From an uncultured Lachnospiraceae bacterium (GTDB taxonomy: Bacteria > Bacillota > Clostridia > Lachnospirales > Lachnospiraceae), in the NCBI GenBank assembly GCA_910579325.1, contig CAJTTU010000050.1, forward strand, positions 1-23,877: a stretch of DNA of 23,877 bases. The letters run 5' to 3'. Made by a program: the position numbers and the translations under genes. Every line of letters begins with the position of its first letter. Position 1 is the first letter of the stretch. Under the pieces are notes generated by a model. The model did no database searches, was not told the origin of the DNA, and saw nothing but the letters and a program-made list of their open reading frames with translations. Below, one piece after another: positions 8,622 through 16,368 of this stretch.

Positions 8622-10502
8622 TTAATAATAATACCTCTTTTCAGACGGTTCCAGCGTGATCATGACATCCCTGTCCTCCACCTGGATCAGATAAGCGTCT
8701 TCCTCCAGCTGTCGAAAGCTTCCGCCTTCCATCTCTTTAACCGCTTCATGATGGGTTCTTAAGATAAACCATACGGCTCCGCCCGTGTCATTGGTCTCTA
8801 ACCGAATCCTGTCGCCTGTCCTGCCATATGCATAATCCAGTTGCAGAAAACGGCGGATACGCGCATCGCATTCTGACGCCGTCGTCCCGGAAAAACCCTG
8901 AAAATCTTCTTCATAAGCGCCAGCCGTCTTTGCAAAATCAAGGGCCAGCTTTTCCCAGAGATCCTCTTCTGTCTCCGGATACGCAACGCGGGACATGTCA
9001 AAAGAAATATTCAGGTATCCCAGAGCGGTCTCCATACTCCGCGCCAGAAAATCTCCCCGGAATGAATAATTCAGTCCGTCTGCCGTGATCCGCTGTCTCG
9101 TCACCTGTTCCGACAAAAAGCCAACGACATCCTGCCTGTTTTCATCAAAAGCCGTCACCACTGTTTTAACGGATGCCATCCCGTCCTCCTCCAGAGCTTC
9201 CGTAATCGCCTCGTCCTCCGCGTCTCCCGCATAGAGAGATGAAAACCGGTAGCTGCCGAGAGCCTCCCTGATAAATGCCTGATCTTCCTTGAACTTCCAC
9301 ATTCCAAAAATATCTGATTTATCGAATCCGTATAAACCGGTTTCCACCGACTGTTCATTAAATATTTTCAGATAATATTTCAGCTGTTCCGAGTCCGGAG
9401 CATTGTCGTCCTGGTAGTCATACTGGGGCGCCAGCATACAGGTAAGTCCGATATCCTGATCCTGGAGCGTCGTCATAATGCCTGGCCATAAAGTTTCCTG
9501 AAACAGCTGTTTCACCGAACGGCTGTAATACTTCTCCATCACTTCTCTGTTCTCGTCGGCCAGAACCGGATAACCGGCAAACACCATGCTCTGCGCATTC
9601 ACCACAGGATAAAGCTCATAGGAATACATATCCGCTGACATGGCGGACAAAATCCCCATTCCTGTAATGCCTTCCATATATCCGCCGTTCACGGCAAACA
9701 CATATGCCGTTCCAAAGCTTTTCCTCCAGATCACGGCGGGATAACTCTCCGGCTTTACCGACTCGTCTTCCGGAATTCCCTTCATATATACCTTCACGCC
9801 TGCCTCCAGGCGATACCAGGGAAATGTCAGCTCCAGATCCTGATATTTCTGATCTTCCTCTTCCAGCGCATGATAAACCATCTCGCCGCCCAGCAGAAAA
9901 CCACCGTACAGGTGAAGCCCCTCCACCCTGGTTTCTGCCTCCGCTATGTTTCTGATGCCCAGGAGATTCCTCGCCTGCTCGCTGTTTTCAATCACAGACA
10001 CCTCCGGAAGACGGCAGAATACCAGATGGATTCCCTGCTCCACGCAATCCGCCAGAAAACGAAGCTCCTCCTCCTGTTCCCAGCGGACGCCGGCCGGATC
10101 GATGACCAGCAGCTCTGCCGGCCCTGTTTCCTCTTCCGCCTCCTGAAAAGAAGACAGCGCGGTATACCGGGCAATATCCCCTTTTGTATAAACCGCCCAT
10201 TCATAAACCATATCGGCAAATACGCCGTCCGGCGCTCCGATATAGACCACTTTCCTGCGGGGGACCATCTCCGTCTCTTCTTCCTCATTTTCTTTGGTTC
10301 CCGGATTCTGTGAACGGTGAACCCCTTCAAAACTGCCCGGCATATAAAGATTCACCTGAGACGGACACCCGGAAGCATCCTCCGCATAAGCATTTACGGA
10401 ATAATCATTCCATGTATCTTTCAGATTGTTGATGAACATGCAGAGGAAAAATATAACAAACATCATAATCGTAATTGTAAAATAATTCCTGCGCGATATC
10501 AT
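8622..10502 (-). CDS. PelA-like (possibly DUF2194) extracytoplasmic protein, apparently non-catalytic
   Basis: The 626-residue protein has one N-terminal membrane helix (about 8-25), so the rest should face outward. Three regions follow: a Rossmann/flavodoxin-like domain (about 84-210, with KVVYIGAPDGVFADMVYEWA and LLVIDPAGV); a large middle region (about 270-540) in the place of the PelA deacetylase barrel, with FAVNGGYMEGITGMGIL; and a C-terminal beta-rich domain (about 553-626). This order recalls PelA without its hydrolase domain. Carbohydrate deacetylases of this type bind metal through Asp and His, yet there is not one histidine between residues 212 and 583. It may therefore be a structural pseudo-deacetylase. 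Assignment to DUF2194 is from memory and unverified. AGGAGAGG precedes the ATG; only 11 bases separate it from the upstream membrane protein gene. Confidence 0.65.
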   Translation of the reverse strand: MISRRNYFTITIMMFVIFFLCMFINNLKDTWNDYSVNAYAEDASGCPSQVNLYMPGSFEGVHRSQNPGTKENEEEETEMVPRRKVVYIGAPDGVFADMVYEWAVYTKGDIARYTALSSFQEAEEETGPAELLVIDPAGVRWEQEEELRFLADCVEQGIHLVFCRLPEVSVIENSEQARNLLGIRNIAEAETRVEGLHLYGGFLLGGEMVYHALEEEDQKYQDLELTFPWYRLEAGVKVYMKGIPEDESVKPESYPAVIWRKSFGTAYVFAVNGGYMEGITGMGILSAMSADMYSYELYPVVNAQSMVFAGYPVLADENREVMEKYYSRSVKQLFQETLWPGIMTTLQDQDIGLTCMLAPQYDYQDDNAPDSEQLKYYLKIFNEQSVETGLYGFDKSDIFGMWKFKEDQAFIREALGSYRFSSLYAGDAEDEAITEALEEDGMASVKTVVTAFDENRQDVVGFLSEQVTRQRITADGLNYSFRGDFLARSMETALGYLNISFDMSRVAYPETEEDLWEKLALDFAKTAGAYEEDFQGFSGTTASECDARIRRFLQLDYAYGRTGDRIRLETNDTGGAVWFILRTHHEAVKEMEGGSFRQLEEDAYLIQVEDRDVMITLEPSEKRYYY

Positions 10503-10513
10503 GTCATCCTCTC

Positions 10514-12862
10514 CTAATCCGCCTGCGCTCCGCCGGCATCCCCGTAATCGACGGCAAAATTATACAGACTGTATTCATTCTGCCGTACCCGATAGCACAC
10601 AAACTCGTCGTTTTCGTAATATACCTCCATCTCGTTGGGATACAGCCTTTTGAATTCCTGCGCCCAGTAATACATATGGGACATGGTCACCCACCGGGCG
10701 TCCCCTATATAGGGGACAATTCCCGGCCACTGGGACAAAGGCTCCCTCGCCCCTTCCTCAGACACCTGTCTTTCCGCCTTTTCCGTGTTGAGATAGTCCA
10801 CATACAGACCAGGTATTTTTTCTATAAAGAAATACACGTTAGAAGATGGAATCGCAATGGACGCAAACCCCTCCTGGTTTTCCATCTGCCTTAAGAATGT
10901 GATCATTTCATAGTGATAGCCGTGGGCATATTCGTCCACCATCCACCGCTCGTCATTGGCGGAGCATATGGTCCAGGTCCCTCCGTCTCTGTTTTCACGA
11001 ATAATATTTTCCAGACAGACCATCGCCCCGTTTGTCTCATAAGCAGTCAGACGGGCCGGAACCCGGATGCCGGTCAGCCCCGTGGCGACACAGACCGCGG
11101 CCAGCGCCCCAAGAGAACCCAGATTCATCAGCCGGTTCCCCTGAAACAGCAGGAACAGAACCGCATCCAGACAGAAACTCAGCAAAAGCACGCTTCCATA
11201 GGCATAATAGACCGCATGACGGGACACCTCGATCACCTGGGGAAGCCCAAGAGCGTCCGCAGACTGAAGGACTGTCAGAAGCAGCATAAAAACGGCTGTC
11301 GACACCAGCACCGCGCCATACTCCGGTTTTCGTAAAATACACCAGAGAATACCGAGAAAAAAGAGCAGGCCGATGCCGCCCAGCAAAAGCCGCGGTACTC
11401 TGGCATCATGATTCACCACATAATAATCCAGCTCGTTAAGCGCCGTATGATAAAACTGTTTCATCCGCAGGGCCAGACCCTCGCTTTTCACCTGCCGTTC
11501 TTTTTGAACAGACGCTGCCGGCGAACTTTTGGCAGCGCTTTTTACAGCCGCGGCGGACAGATCCTCTCCGGAACTTTCCGCCGAACCCGCAGACGCTCCT
11601 TCCCCGGGGCTTTCCACAGACCCTGCGGACGACTGCTCTTCGGCATTTTCCGCCGGCGCCGTTTCCGTACTGCCGGCAGAGAGAAGGGACATTCCCCAAT
11701 TCAGGGAAGGCTGCAACGGCGTGCCCGTCGCATAAGCCGCCGCCATAGGCAGTACGGCGATACAGATGCCCGCAATCCCCGCCGCCATAAGCCTCTTAAA
11801 ATAACGCCAGCGGAAACATCGGAAGCAGAAACCGACCCCGATCCCCACACAGAACAATCCCGTAACAATCGTGCCGTAAAAATGAACCGCCAGGGTCATG
11901 GAAACGCTGACGGCAAACAGAATCAGATACAGTCTGGCCGCCGGAGAGCACAAACGTTTCTTTTTCTCCGTAAGCATAAAATCTTTTTCTTTTAAAAACG
12001 CAATCGCGAAATACACGGCAGGCAGAATAAACAGCATCCCAAATTCCTGGGGCAGCGTTGCATAATATCTGTAATATGTATACTGGTAAAGCCGGTCAGT
12101 AAGCAGATAAACCACAAGCCCCGCATAGGGAGCATACTTTGATTTACACAGAGCGCGTAAAAAGGCCAGCAGCATCAGATGAATCATCAGCGTCTGCACA
12201 ATGCCAAAAAGCCGGAACAGCACAAAGCCGGGAATTTTGCACGCCACATCCAGATAGTAAAGAATACAGTGCATACCGAAGGGATACACGCCGTCCGCAA
12301 AGATATTACCACGCATCATCTCATTGAGCCAGTAATGATGAACCACCGTGTCAGAAGCGCAGTATCCGTATACATTCAGCGCATTGGTCCCGTACATATA
12401 AAATACCAGGAAAAGGATTCCCGACGTCAGGACAAGATCCGTCCAATGGCCGCTCATCCATTTTCCGATTGTTCCGGAAGACAGTCTGCGCAGTTTTCCA
12501 TGCAGCTTCAGAATCAGCGTCTTCCTTCCGATTTCTCCGCCAGCCACCAGCCTGGTCCGTTCAAGCGCCCGGTTCAGCGCCGGTATGACAAAAGCCCTGT
12601 ACTGAAACGCCGCCGCCGCGAAAGGCGCCAGCGTTCCGATCACCAGCGTCAGCCTGCACGAAATATGCAGAAGCTGCAGAAGGAATACCAGATTCATGAT
12701 ATAAAAATTTCCGGCCATAAAGTATGCCATGAATCTTGCCGAAACACTGCCGATCACCGCAAACCTTTTATGTAAAAAAATCCATGGCAATAAAAGCGTC
12801 ACACCCAGATATGCCGCCAGTATCCATATAATCCGTATAACCGTAAGCATCGTCATTGACAT
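10514..12862 (-). CDS. Large polytopic membrane protein, possibly GT-C-like
   Basis: This protein of about 782 residues has a dozen or more hydrophobic helices and a soluble C-terminal region of about 180 residues. I do not recognise it for certain. The loop after the first helices (VVHHYWLNEMMRGNIFADG) and the general layout are reminiscent of GT-C-fold membrane glycosyltransferases, so an acceptor- or lipid-sugar-dependent transferase is a reasonable guess. A low-complexity Ser/Ala/Glu-rich stretch interrupts the middle of the protein and contains a 12-residue tandem repeat. The start was placed at the ATG at 12860-12862, eight bases after a perfect AAGGAGG; the frame is open to a TTG at 12880, but that codon lies upstream of the ribosome site. 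The gene follows pelE directly. It is not part of the standard Pel set. Confidence 0.7.
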   Translation of the reverse strand: MSMTMLTVIRIIWILAAYLGVTLLLPWIFLHKRFAVIGSVSARFMAYFMAGNFYIMNLVFLLQLLHISCRLTLVIGTLAPFAAAAFQYRAFVIPALNRALERTRLVAGGEIGRKTLILKLHGKLRRLSSGTIGKWMSGHWTDLVLTSGILFLVFYMYGTNALNVYGYCASDTVVHHYWLNEMMRGNIFADGVYPFGMHCILYYLDVACKIPGFVLFRLFGIVQTLMIHLMLLAFLRALCKSKYAPYAGLVVYLLTDRLYQYTYYRYYATLPQEFGMLFILPAVYFAIAFLKEKDFMLTEKKKRLCSPAARLYLILFAVSVSMTLAVHFYGTIVTGLFCVGIGVGFCFRCFRWRYFKRLMAAGIAGICIAVLPMAAAYATGTPLQPSLNWGMSLLSAGSTETAPAENAEEQSSAGSVESPGEGASAGSAESSGEDLSAAAVKSAAKSSPAASVQKERQVKSEGLALRMKQFYHTALNELDYYVVNHDARVPRLLLGGIGLLFFLGILWCILRKPEYGAVLVSTAVFMLLLTVLQSADALGLPQVIEVSRHAVYYAYGSVLLLSFCLDAVLFLLFQGNRLMNLGSLGALAAVCVATGLTGIRVPARLTAYETNGAMVCLENIIRENRDGGTWTICSANDERWMVDEYAHGYHYEMITFLRQMENQEGFASIAIPSSNVYFFIEKIPGLYVDYLNTEKAERQVSEEGAREPLSQWPGIVPYIGDARWVTMSHMYYWAQEFKRLYPNEMEVYYENDEFVCYRVRQNEYSLYNFAVDYGDAGGAQAD
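11525..11632 (-). repeat. Three imperfect 36-bp tandem repeats inside the large membrane protein gene
   Basis: Read on the minus strand, three units of 36 bases encode SSAGSVESPGEG, ASAGSAESSGED and LSAAAVKSAAKS. A partial fourth unit (SSPAASVQK) follows. The units keep the frame and give a flexible, probably extracytoplasmic linker between membrane helices. The period is visible both in the DNA and in the protein. Confidence 0.7.
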
Positions 12863-12870
12863 TGTCATTG

Positions 12871-12877
12871 CCTCCTT
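12871..12877 (-). promoter_or_regulatory. Ribosome binding site fixing the large membrane protein start
   Basis: A perfect AAGGAGG overlaps the end of pelE and lies two bases before a first ATG (12868) and eight before a second (12862). The spacing favours the second. Confidence 0.65.
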
Positions 12878-13839
12878 CAACTGAAAATCCGGATCAGCTC
12901 CAGCGTCTCGCTGTCAATTACCACATCAGACTTTTTCAACGCGTTAAGCGTGTCAAAAAAAGCCTCTCTGTTCTGACTGGCAAAATAATATTTCAGTTTG
13001 CAGGTATATGACAAAAGTTCTTCCGGATACTGCTTTGCCATCCGCATGCACCATTTTCCGGAAGCCTCAAATTCTTTCGTCTCCAGTATCCTCAGACAAA
13101 CCGACTCATACTGTTTCAGAGAAAGCTTTGAGCGGTACTTCTTATAAAGGGACTCTGCCGTCTCCTTCAAAATGTTCACAAATTTACGCTGTTCATGATC
13201 GGAGAAAATATGCTGCTTTAAAATATTATCCATATAATCAAGAAGCATATCTTCACATTCCGTCTCCTCAGGCTCCTCCTCGCCGATCTGCCTGCGCAGC
13301 TTCTGTACATAGATACGAAACTTATTCAGTTCATCAGACAGGACTGCCGCCGCATAGTGAGACGTCTCCGAATCCTCACTCTCCAAAGCCAGCGTAATAG
13401 AGGCCAGGGAATTTCTGATATCCTTCTGCATCACATTCATCAGCACCATGCGAAGATCCTTCTTCTCATTGACCAGAATGGCTTCTTCCAGAGGAATGAT
13501 ATTCCGTTCCGCTTCCTCATCCGCTTTCAGATTGGTCTTCACACGTTCTTTGCTGAAAATCACATCCTCCAGATTTGCATTTTTCCAGAAGATCACCAGA
13601 TAACAGATATGCCCCATAAAGAAAAACAAAGGGACGATAACAGGGCACAGAATCATCACAATAAACCGAATCAGATACGTCCGACGATTGTCATATAATC
13701 TCTCCTCATCTTCTTTATCGGCAGCCAGGGCATGGGCAGGCACCACCAAAAACACCCCTGCCAGCAGATAGATTACCGACACGATCAGATTCACCAGCAG
13801 GATGATCAGAAAGATATATTCATCCCTTGCAAGCATCAT
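12877..13839 (-). CDS. pelE: PelE-like membrane/helical repeat protein
   Basis: The 320-residue protein has two N-terminal membrane helices (about 9-34 and 55-82) followed by a charged, all-helical cytoplasmic part with pairs of helices suggestive of TPR-like packing (for example VCLRILETKEFEASGKWCMRMAKQYPEELL). PelE is known as a membrane protein with TPRs that helps hold PelD, PelF and PelG together, and in Gram-positive Pel loci the order pelD-pelE is usual. Position and architecture support the call; sequence identity to known PelE is probably low. The ATG overlaps the pelD stop by four bases (ATGA) and is preceded by GAGGAGG, so the two are translationally coupled. Confidence 0.7.
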   Translation of the reverse strand: MMLARDEYIFLIILLVNLIVSVIYLLAGVFLVVPAHALAADKEDEERLYDNRRTYLIRFIVMILCPVIVPLFFFMGHICYLVIFWKNANLEDVIFSKERVKTNLKADEEAERNIIPLEEAILVNEKKDLRMVLMNVMQKDIRNSLASITLALESEDSETSHYAAAVLSDELNKFRIYVQKLRRQIGEEEPEETECEDMLLDYMDNILKQHIFSDHEQRKFVNILKETAESLYKKYRSKLSLKQYESVCLRILETKEFEASGKWCMRMAKQYPEELLSYTCKLKYYFASQNREAFFDTLNALKKSDVVIDSETLELIRIFS

Positions 13840-14975
13840 ATGACCGCCTCCTCATCTATCCGGCATTCATAGCCGGACTGCCTGAAACGCTCTACAACGC
13901 CGCCGATCTGTTCCTTATTTGTATTGGGCAGAAGCGCATACAGCTTTCCGCCTCTTAAAATGCCCAGATAATCTGTCTGCCGTATGGCGCCGCCCAGTGC
14001 GGCCGCCACATTTTCATAATCCTGTTTTTCCACCAGAAGCTGCAGAAGCACGTACTCGGCCAGTCCCTTATCCCGGGCATCGGAAAACGCTTTGGCCAGC
14101 TGGGTAAAGGCTTCTTCATCCAGCACGTTTGTCCCTTCCACATACCGCCGGTTTCTGAGTGCCTCCAGATACCGGTTCGCATGCACCACCGCATTCTGAA
14201 TCAGGTATCCCACGATCGTCAGCCGGTTCGCCTCCCCCAGCGTCATACGCTGCCACGGAATGCTCCAAAGCATCAGAATCAGCTGCATATCGCCTTCCGC
14301 GTAGACGGCGCTGGCCATCATGGGCATCTTCTGCTCCATGGTCCTGTTGATATAGACACGCCGCGCTTTCAGCTCCTCGTACATTTCTTCCATCGCCGTA
14401 TACCTGATGGAATTTCCAAGTCTGCGGGCCTCCGGCGACGTGGCGGAAAACAGTCTTGCATAATCGCCGTTCGCCACCGTATATACCGCCACATCCGGCG
14501 TATCCATCAGTCTGGAAAGAACCTGGGCGGCATAAAACAGAACCTCCTCCGGTCCGTACTGTTCCAGGGTAGATGAAATCTCATAGATCTTCCCAAGACT
14601 TTCCTTATGGTTGACGATCTGTTCTTCAAAGTTATGCTTCATCCTGACATTGCTGTCATTAATGTCTTCGATATCTTTCAGCTGTCCGCTCAGATACCGG
14701 ACTCTGGACCGGTTCTCATTCCGGACAAATTTCAGCTGATCCCTCATATAGCCTACTGTCAGTCCGACGATAAAAAGCTGCGCCATCCATACATATGTAT
14801 TATAATCCAGAAGCACCTCAAACCCGGTACGGTCATACATCTGCAAAACGCAGTAGCCTGCCGACGCAAGAAAAGCGGAAAAAACAGCCTGCTGCTGACC
14901 GTGAACCACCGACAGCAGCAAAACATACAGAAGGTAAAAATCCAGCCGGGCTATAAATTCACTGTCCGCAGCCAC
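13836..14975 (-). CDS. pelD: PelD-like c-di-GMP receptor (GAF plus degenerate GGDEF)
   Basis: PelD is the inner-membrane c-di-GMP receptor that switches on Pel synthesis. Here hydrophobic helices (about residues 10-26 and 60-76) are followed by a coiled linker, a GAF-like domain (about 125-285), and a C-terminal GGDEF-like fold. At the catalytic loop the residues are RGGKL instead of GGDEF, so cyclase activity is not expected. Five residues earlier stands RQTD (332-335), an intact RxxD inhibitory-site motif through which PelD binds c-di-GMP. The GTG at 14975 is the only usual start codon in frame and lacks a good ribosome site. The open frame continues upstream to 15038 and encodes a hydrophobic helix (ESLVLFVPFFLLSRV) that belongs to the fold. 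The gene may thus be the 3' part of a frame-broken fusion with the upstream SDR-like gene. Confidence 0.78.
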   Translation of the reverse strand: MAADSEFIARLDFYLLYVLLLSVVHGQQQAVFSAFLASAGYCVLQMYDRTGFEVLLDYNTYVWMAQLFIVGLTVGYMRDQLKFVRNENRSRVRYLSGQLKDIEDINDSNVRMKHNFEEQIVNHKESLGKIYEISSTLEQYGPEEVLFYAAQVLSRLMDTPDVAVYTVANGDYARLFSATSPEARRLGNSIRYTAMEEMYEELKARRVYINRTMEQKMPMMASAVYAEGDMQLILMLWSIPWQRMTLGEANRLTIVGYLIQNAVVHANRYLEALRNRRYVEGTNVLDEEAFTQLAKAFSDARDKGLAEYVLLQLLVEKQDYENVAAALGGAIRQTDYLGILRGGKLYALLPNTNKEQIGGVVERFRQSGYECRIDEEAVI

Positions 14976-15015
14976 CCTGCTCAGCAGAAAAAACGGAACG
15001 AACAGTACCAGACTC

Positions 15016-16020
15016 TCAAGAAACCAGCGCCTTGAAGATCACCCTTATATGCTTCCACATCTTCACTGCTGCTCCGGCTCCGCTGTCCTCCTCAGTCAGA
15101 TAGGAAGCGCTGTGGCGTTTCATAAACTGCACGACCTGGCGGACACCGCTGTCATAATGATGAAAAATTTCACAGGGAAACTCTTCTTTATATCTCTCGC
15201 CGTTAAGAATCAGCCGGCTGCCAGCCCCCACCGCGGTATCAGCAACGGTAACGCCGGCTTCAAGCGCAGCTTTTACTTCCTCTGCCAGCGCAAGCTCTCC
15301 AACCTCTTCCATGGAAGAGATATGGTAAAGAGAATGTTCCGGTCTTTCTTTAAAAAATACTTTATAAGCCATCTCCACCCCGTCATTCAGATAGAGCATG
15401 GATAAAGACCGCCGGCTGTTAGCCGAAATTTTCTCCGTTTTCAGTGCCTCAAGACACATCCGAAAACAGAGAAATTCTTCCATTTTTCCCTTTTCCGGCA
15501 CCCAGTACAGATGATCAAAACGCAGAATCACTGTGTCCGTCCCCTGGGTTCTCCGATAGTTGGCGCAGGTTTCCTCCCCCTGAGCCAGCGCCAGCGCCCG
15601 GAAGCCTTTCGGGGACACCGGTTCTTCTTCGGAAATCTGATCCATATAAGGATCTCCGAACACTTCTTCTGAGGACAGGTATACAAATCTTCCGGTTCCC
15701 ACCATGCTGCAGGCGGACAGTATATTCATCAGCCCTGCCATATACCGCACGGATTCCTGTCTGGATAACGTCTCCCAGTCAAAACCGGTATCATAAGCGC
15801 CGGTAAAAACCGTTACGTCCGGCCGGATGCTCTCAAAAATATCTTTGATGCTTCCGCTGTCATAGGGAAAATCATATCGTTCAAATACTCGTTTATAAGA
15901 GCCCTGGCCGTCTCTCTGTCCCGACAGCAGATAAACACGATGGCCGTTTTTATTCATTTTGTCAATCAGCGCGTTCATCAACACGCCGCTGCCGCCTATC
16001 AATAATACAACCAATTCCAT
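15016..16020 (-). CDS. SDR-fold NAD-epimerase-like protein lacking catalytic YxxxK
   Basis: The 334-residue protein is an extended short-chain dehydrogenase/epimerase fold. The dinucleotide-binding loop reads LLIGGSGVLM (6-15, last Gly of GxxGxxG lost), and the strand with the catalytic-type Ser reads FVYLSSEEVFGD (112-123). Where the family has YxxxK there is F140-RAL-A144, so both catalytic residues are absent and sugar epimerisation is unlikely. A structural or NAD(H)-sensing role is possible. The C-terminus (MWKHIRVIFKALVS) is basic and amphipathic, as before a membrane helix, and that helix is indeed encoded in the next frame just after the stop. The gene is first in the operon, about 28 bases after the predicted transcription start. 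The start is the ATG at 16018-16020, or the adjacent GTG at 16023; AAAAGGG is close to both. Confidence 0.8.
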   Translation of the reverse strand: MELVVLLIGGSGVLMNALIDKMNKNGHRVYLLSGQRDGQGSYKRVFERYDFPYDSGSIKDIFESIRPDVTVFTGAYDTGFDWETLSRQESVRYMAGLMNILSACSMVGTGRFVYLSSEEVFGDPYMDQISEEEPVSPKGFRALALAQGEETCANYRRTQGTDTVILRFDHLYWVPEKGKMEEFLCFRMCLEALKTEKISANSRRSLSMLYLNDGVEMAYKVFFKERPEHSLYHISSMEEVGELALAEEVKAALEAGVTVADTAVGAGSRLILNGERYKEEFPCEIFHHYDSGVRQVVQFMKRHSASYLTEEDSGAGAAVKMWKHIRVIFKALVS

Positions 16021-16054
16021 CACCCTTTTGCAATGAGCTTATATTCTATGAAGA

Positions 16055-16063
16055 ATTATAGCA
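16055..16063 (-). promoter_or_regulatory. Extended -10 promoter of the Pel-like operon
   Basis: On the minus strand TGC is followed directly by a consensus TATAAT (16055-16060). There is no convincing -35 hexamer 16 to 18 bases upstream, as is common for extended -10 promoters. Transcription should start near 16048, about 28 bases before the first gene. The leader is too short for a riboswitch, so c-di-GMP control would act on the PelD protein and not on the RNA. Confidence 0.6.
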
Positions 16064-16368
16064 AATTTTGATGTAAAAAACCACCTTTTTGTAACATATT
16101 TTTTATTTTGATCCGCTTTTATTCCACCATTCCTTTTCCTGTGTCTGGCTCTGTCATCACGCCACATTTACCCTCAGTCTGCGTTACTGCTCACTTCGTG
16201 ACCAGCAACACGCTTCGCGGAATAGTGACGCCTGAACAGTAACCTGTCCACCCCTGCCCCGGAAAAGCAAAAAACAATATGGTTGCCCCGTATTTCAAAC
16301 CATGATAATATAAATGCGGAAATATTTAACATTATGATTTTATTATACCAGGAATAGTGTGACAATAT
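16064..16368. other. Gene-free stretch between divergent genes
   Basis: This 305-base region separates the Pel-like operon from the kinase gene. It holds the palindromic element at 16183-16243 and AT-rich sequence near both genes. No open frame with a plausible ribosome site was seen. A kinase promoter should lie in 16290-16350, where TTAACA (16326-16331) and TATTAT (16341-16346) occur, but their spacing is too short to pair. I recognise no riboswitch. Confidence 0.6.
16183..16243. repeat. Palindromic intergenic element with nested hairpins
   Basis: The element is bounded by perfect 7-base inverted arms, GTTACTG (16183-16189) and CAGTAAC (16237-16243). Inside are two small hairpins with TTC loops: TCAC-TTC-GTGA (16191-16201) and CGC-TTC-GCG (16211-16219). 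The whole could fold into a branched structure on either strand. No T-run follows, and both flanking genes point away, so it is not a terminator. Similar GTTACTG-type palindromes are, from memory, dispersed in gut Clostridia genomes; a REP- or MITE-like origin is inferred. Confidence 0.55.

Noticed and set aside
16024..16368. A c-di-GMP riboswitch upstream of the Pel-like operon
   Set aside because: The conserved core of the known c-di-GMP riboswitches was not found, and the predicted leader of about 28 bases is too short.
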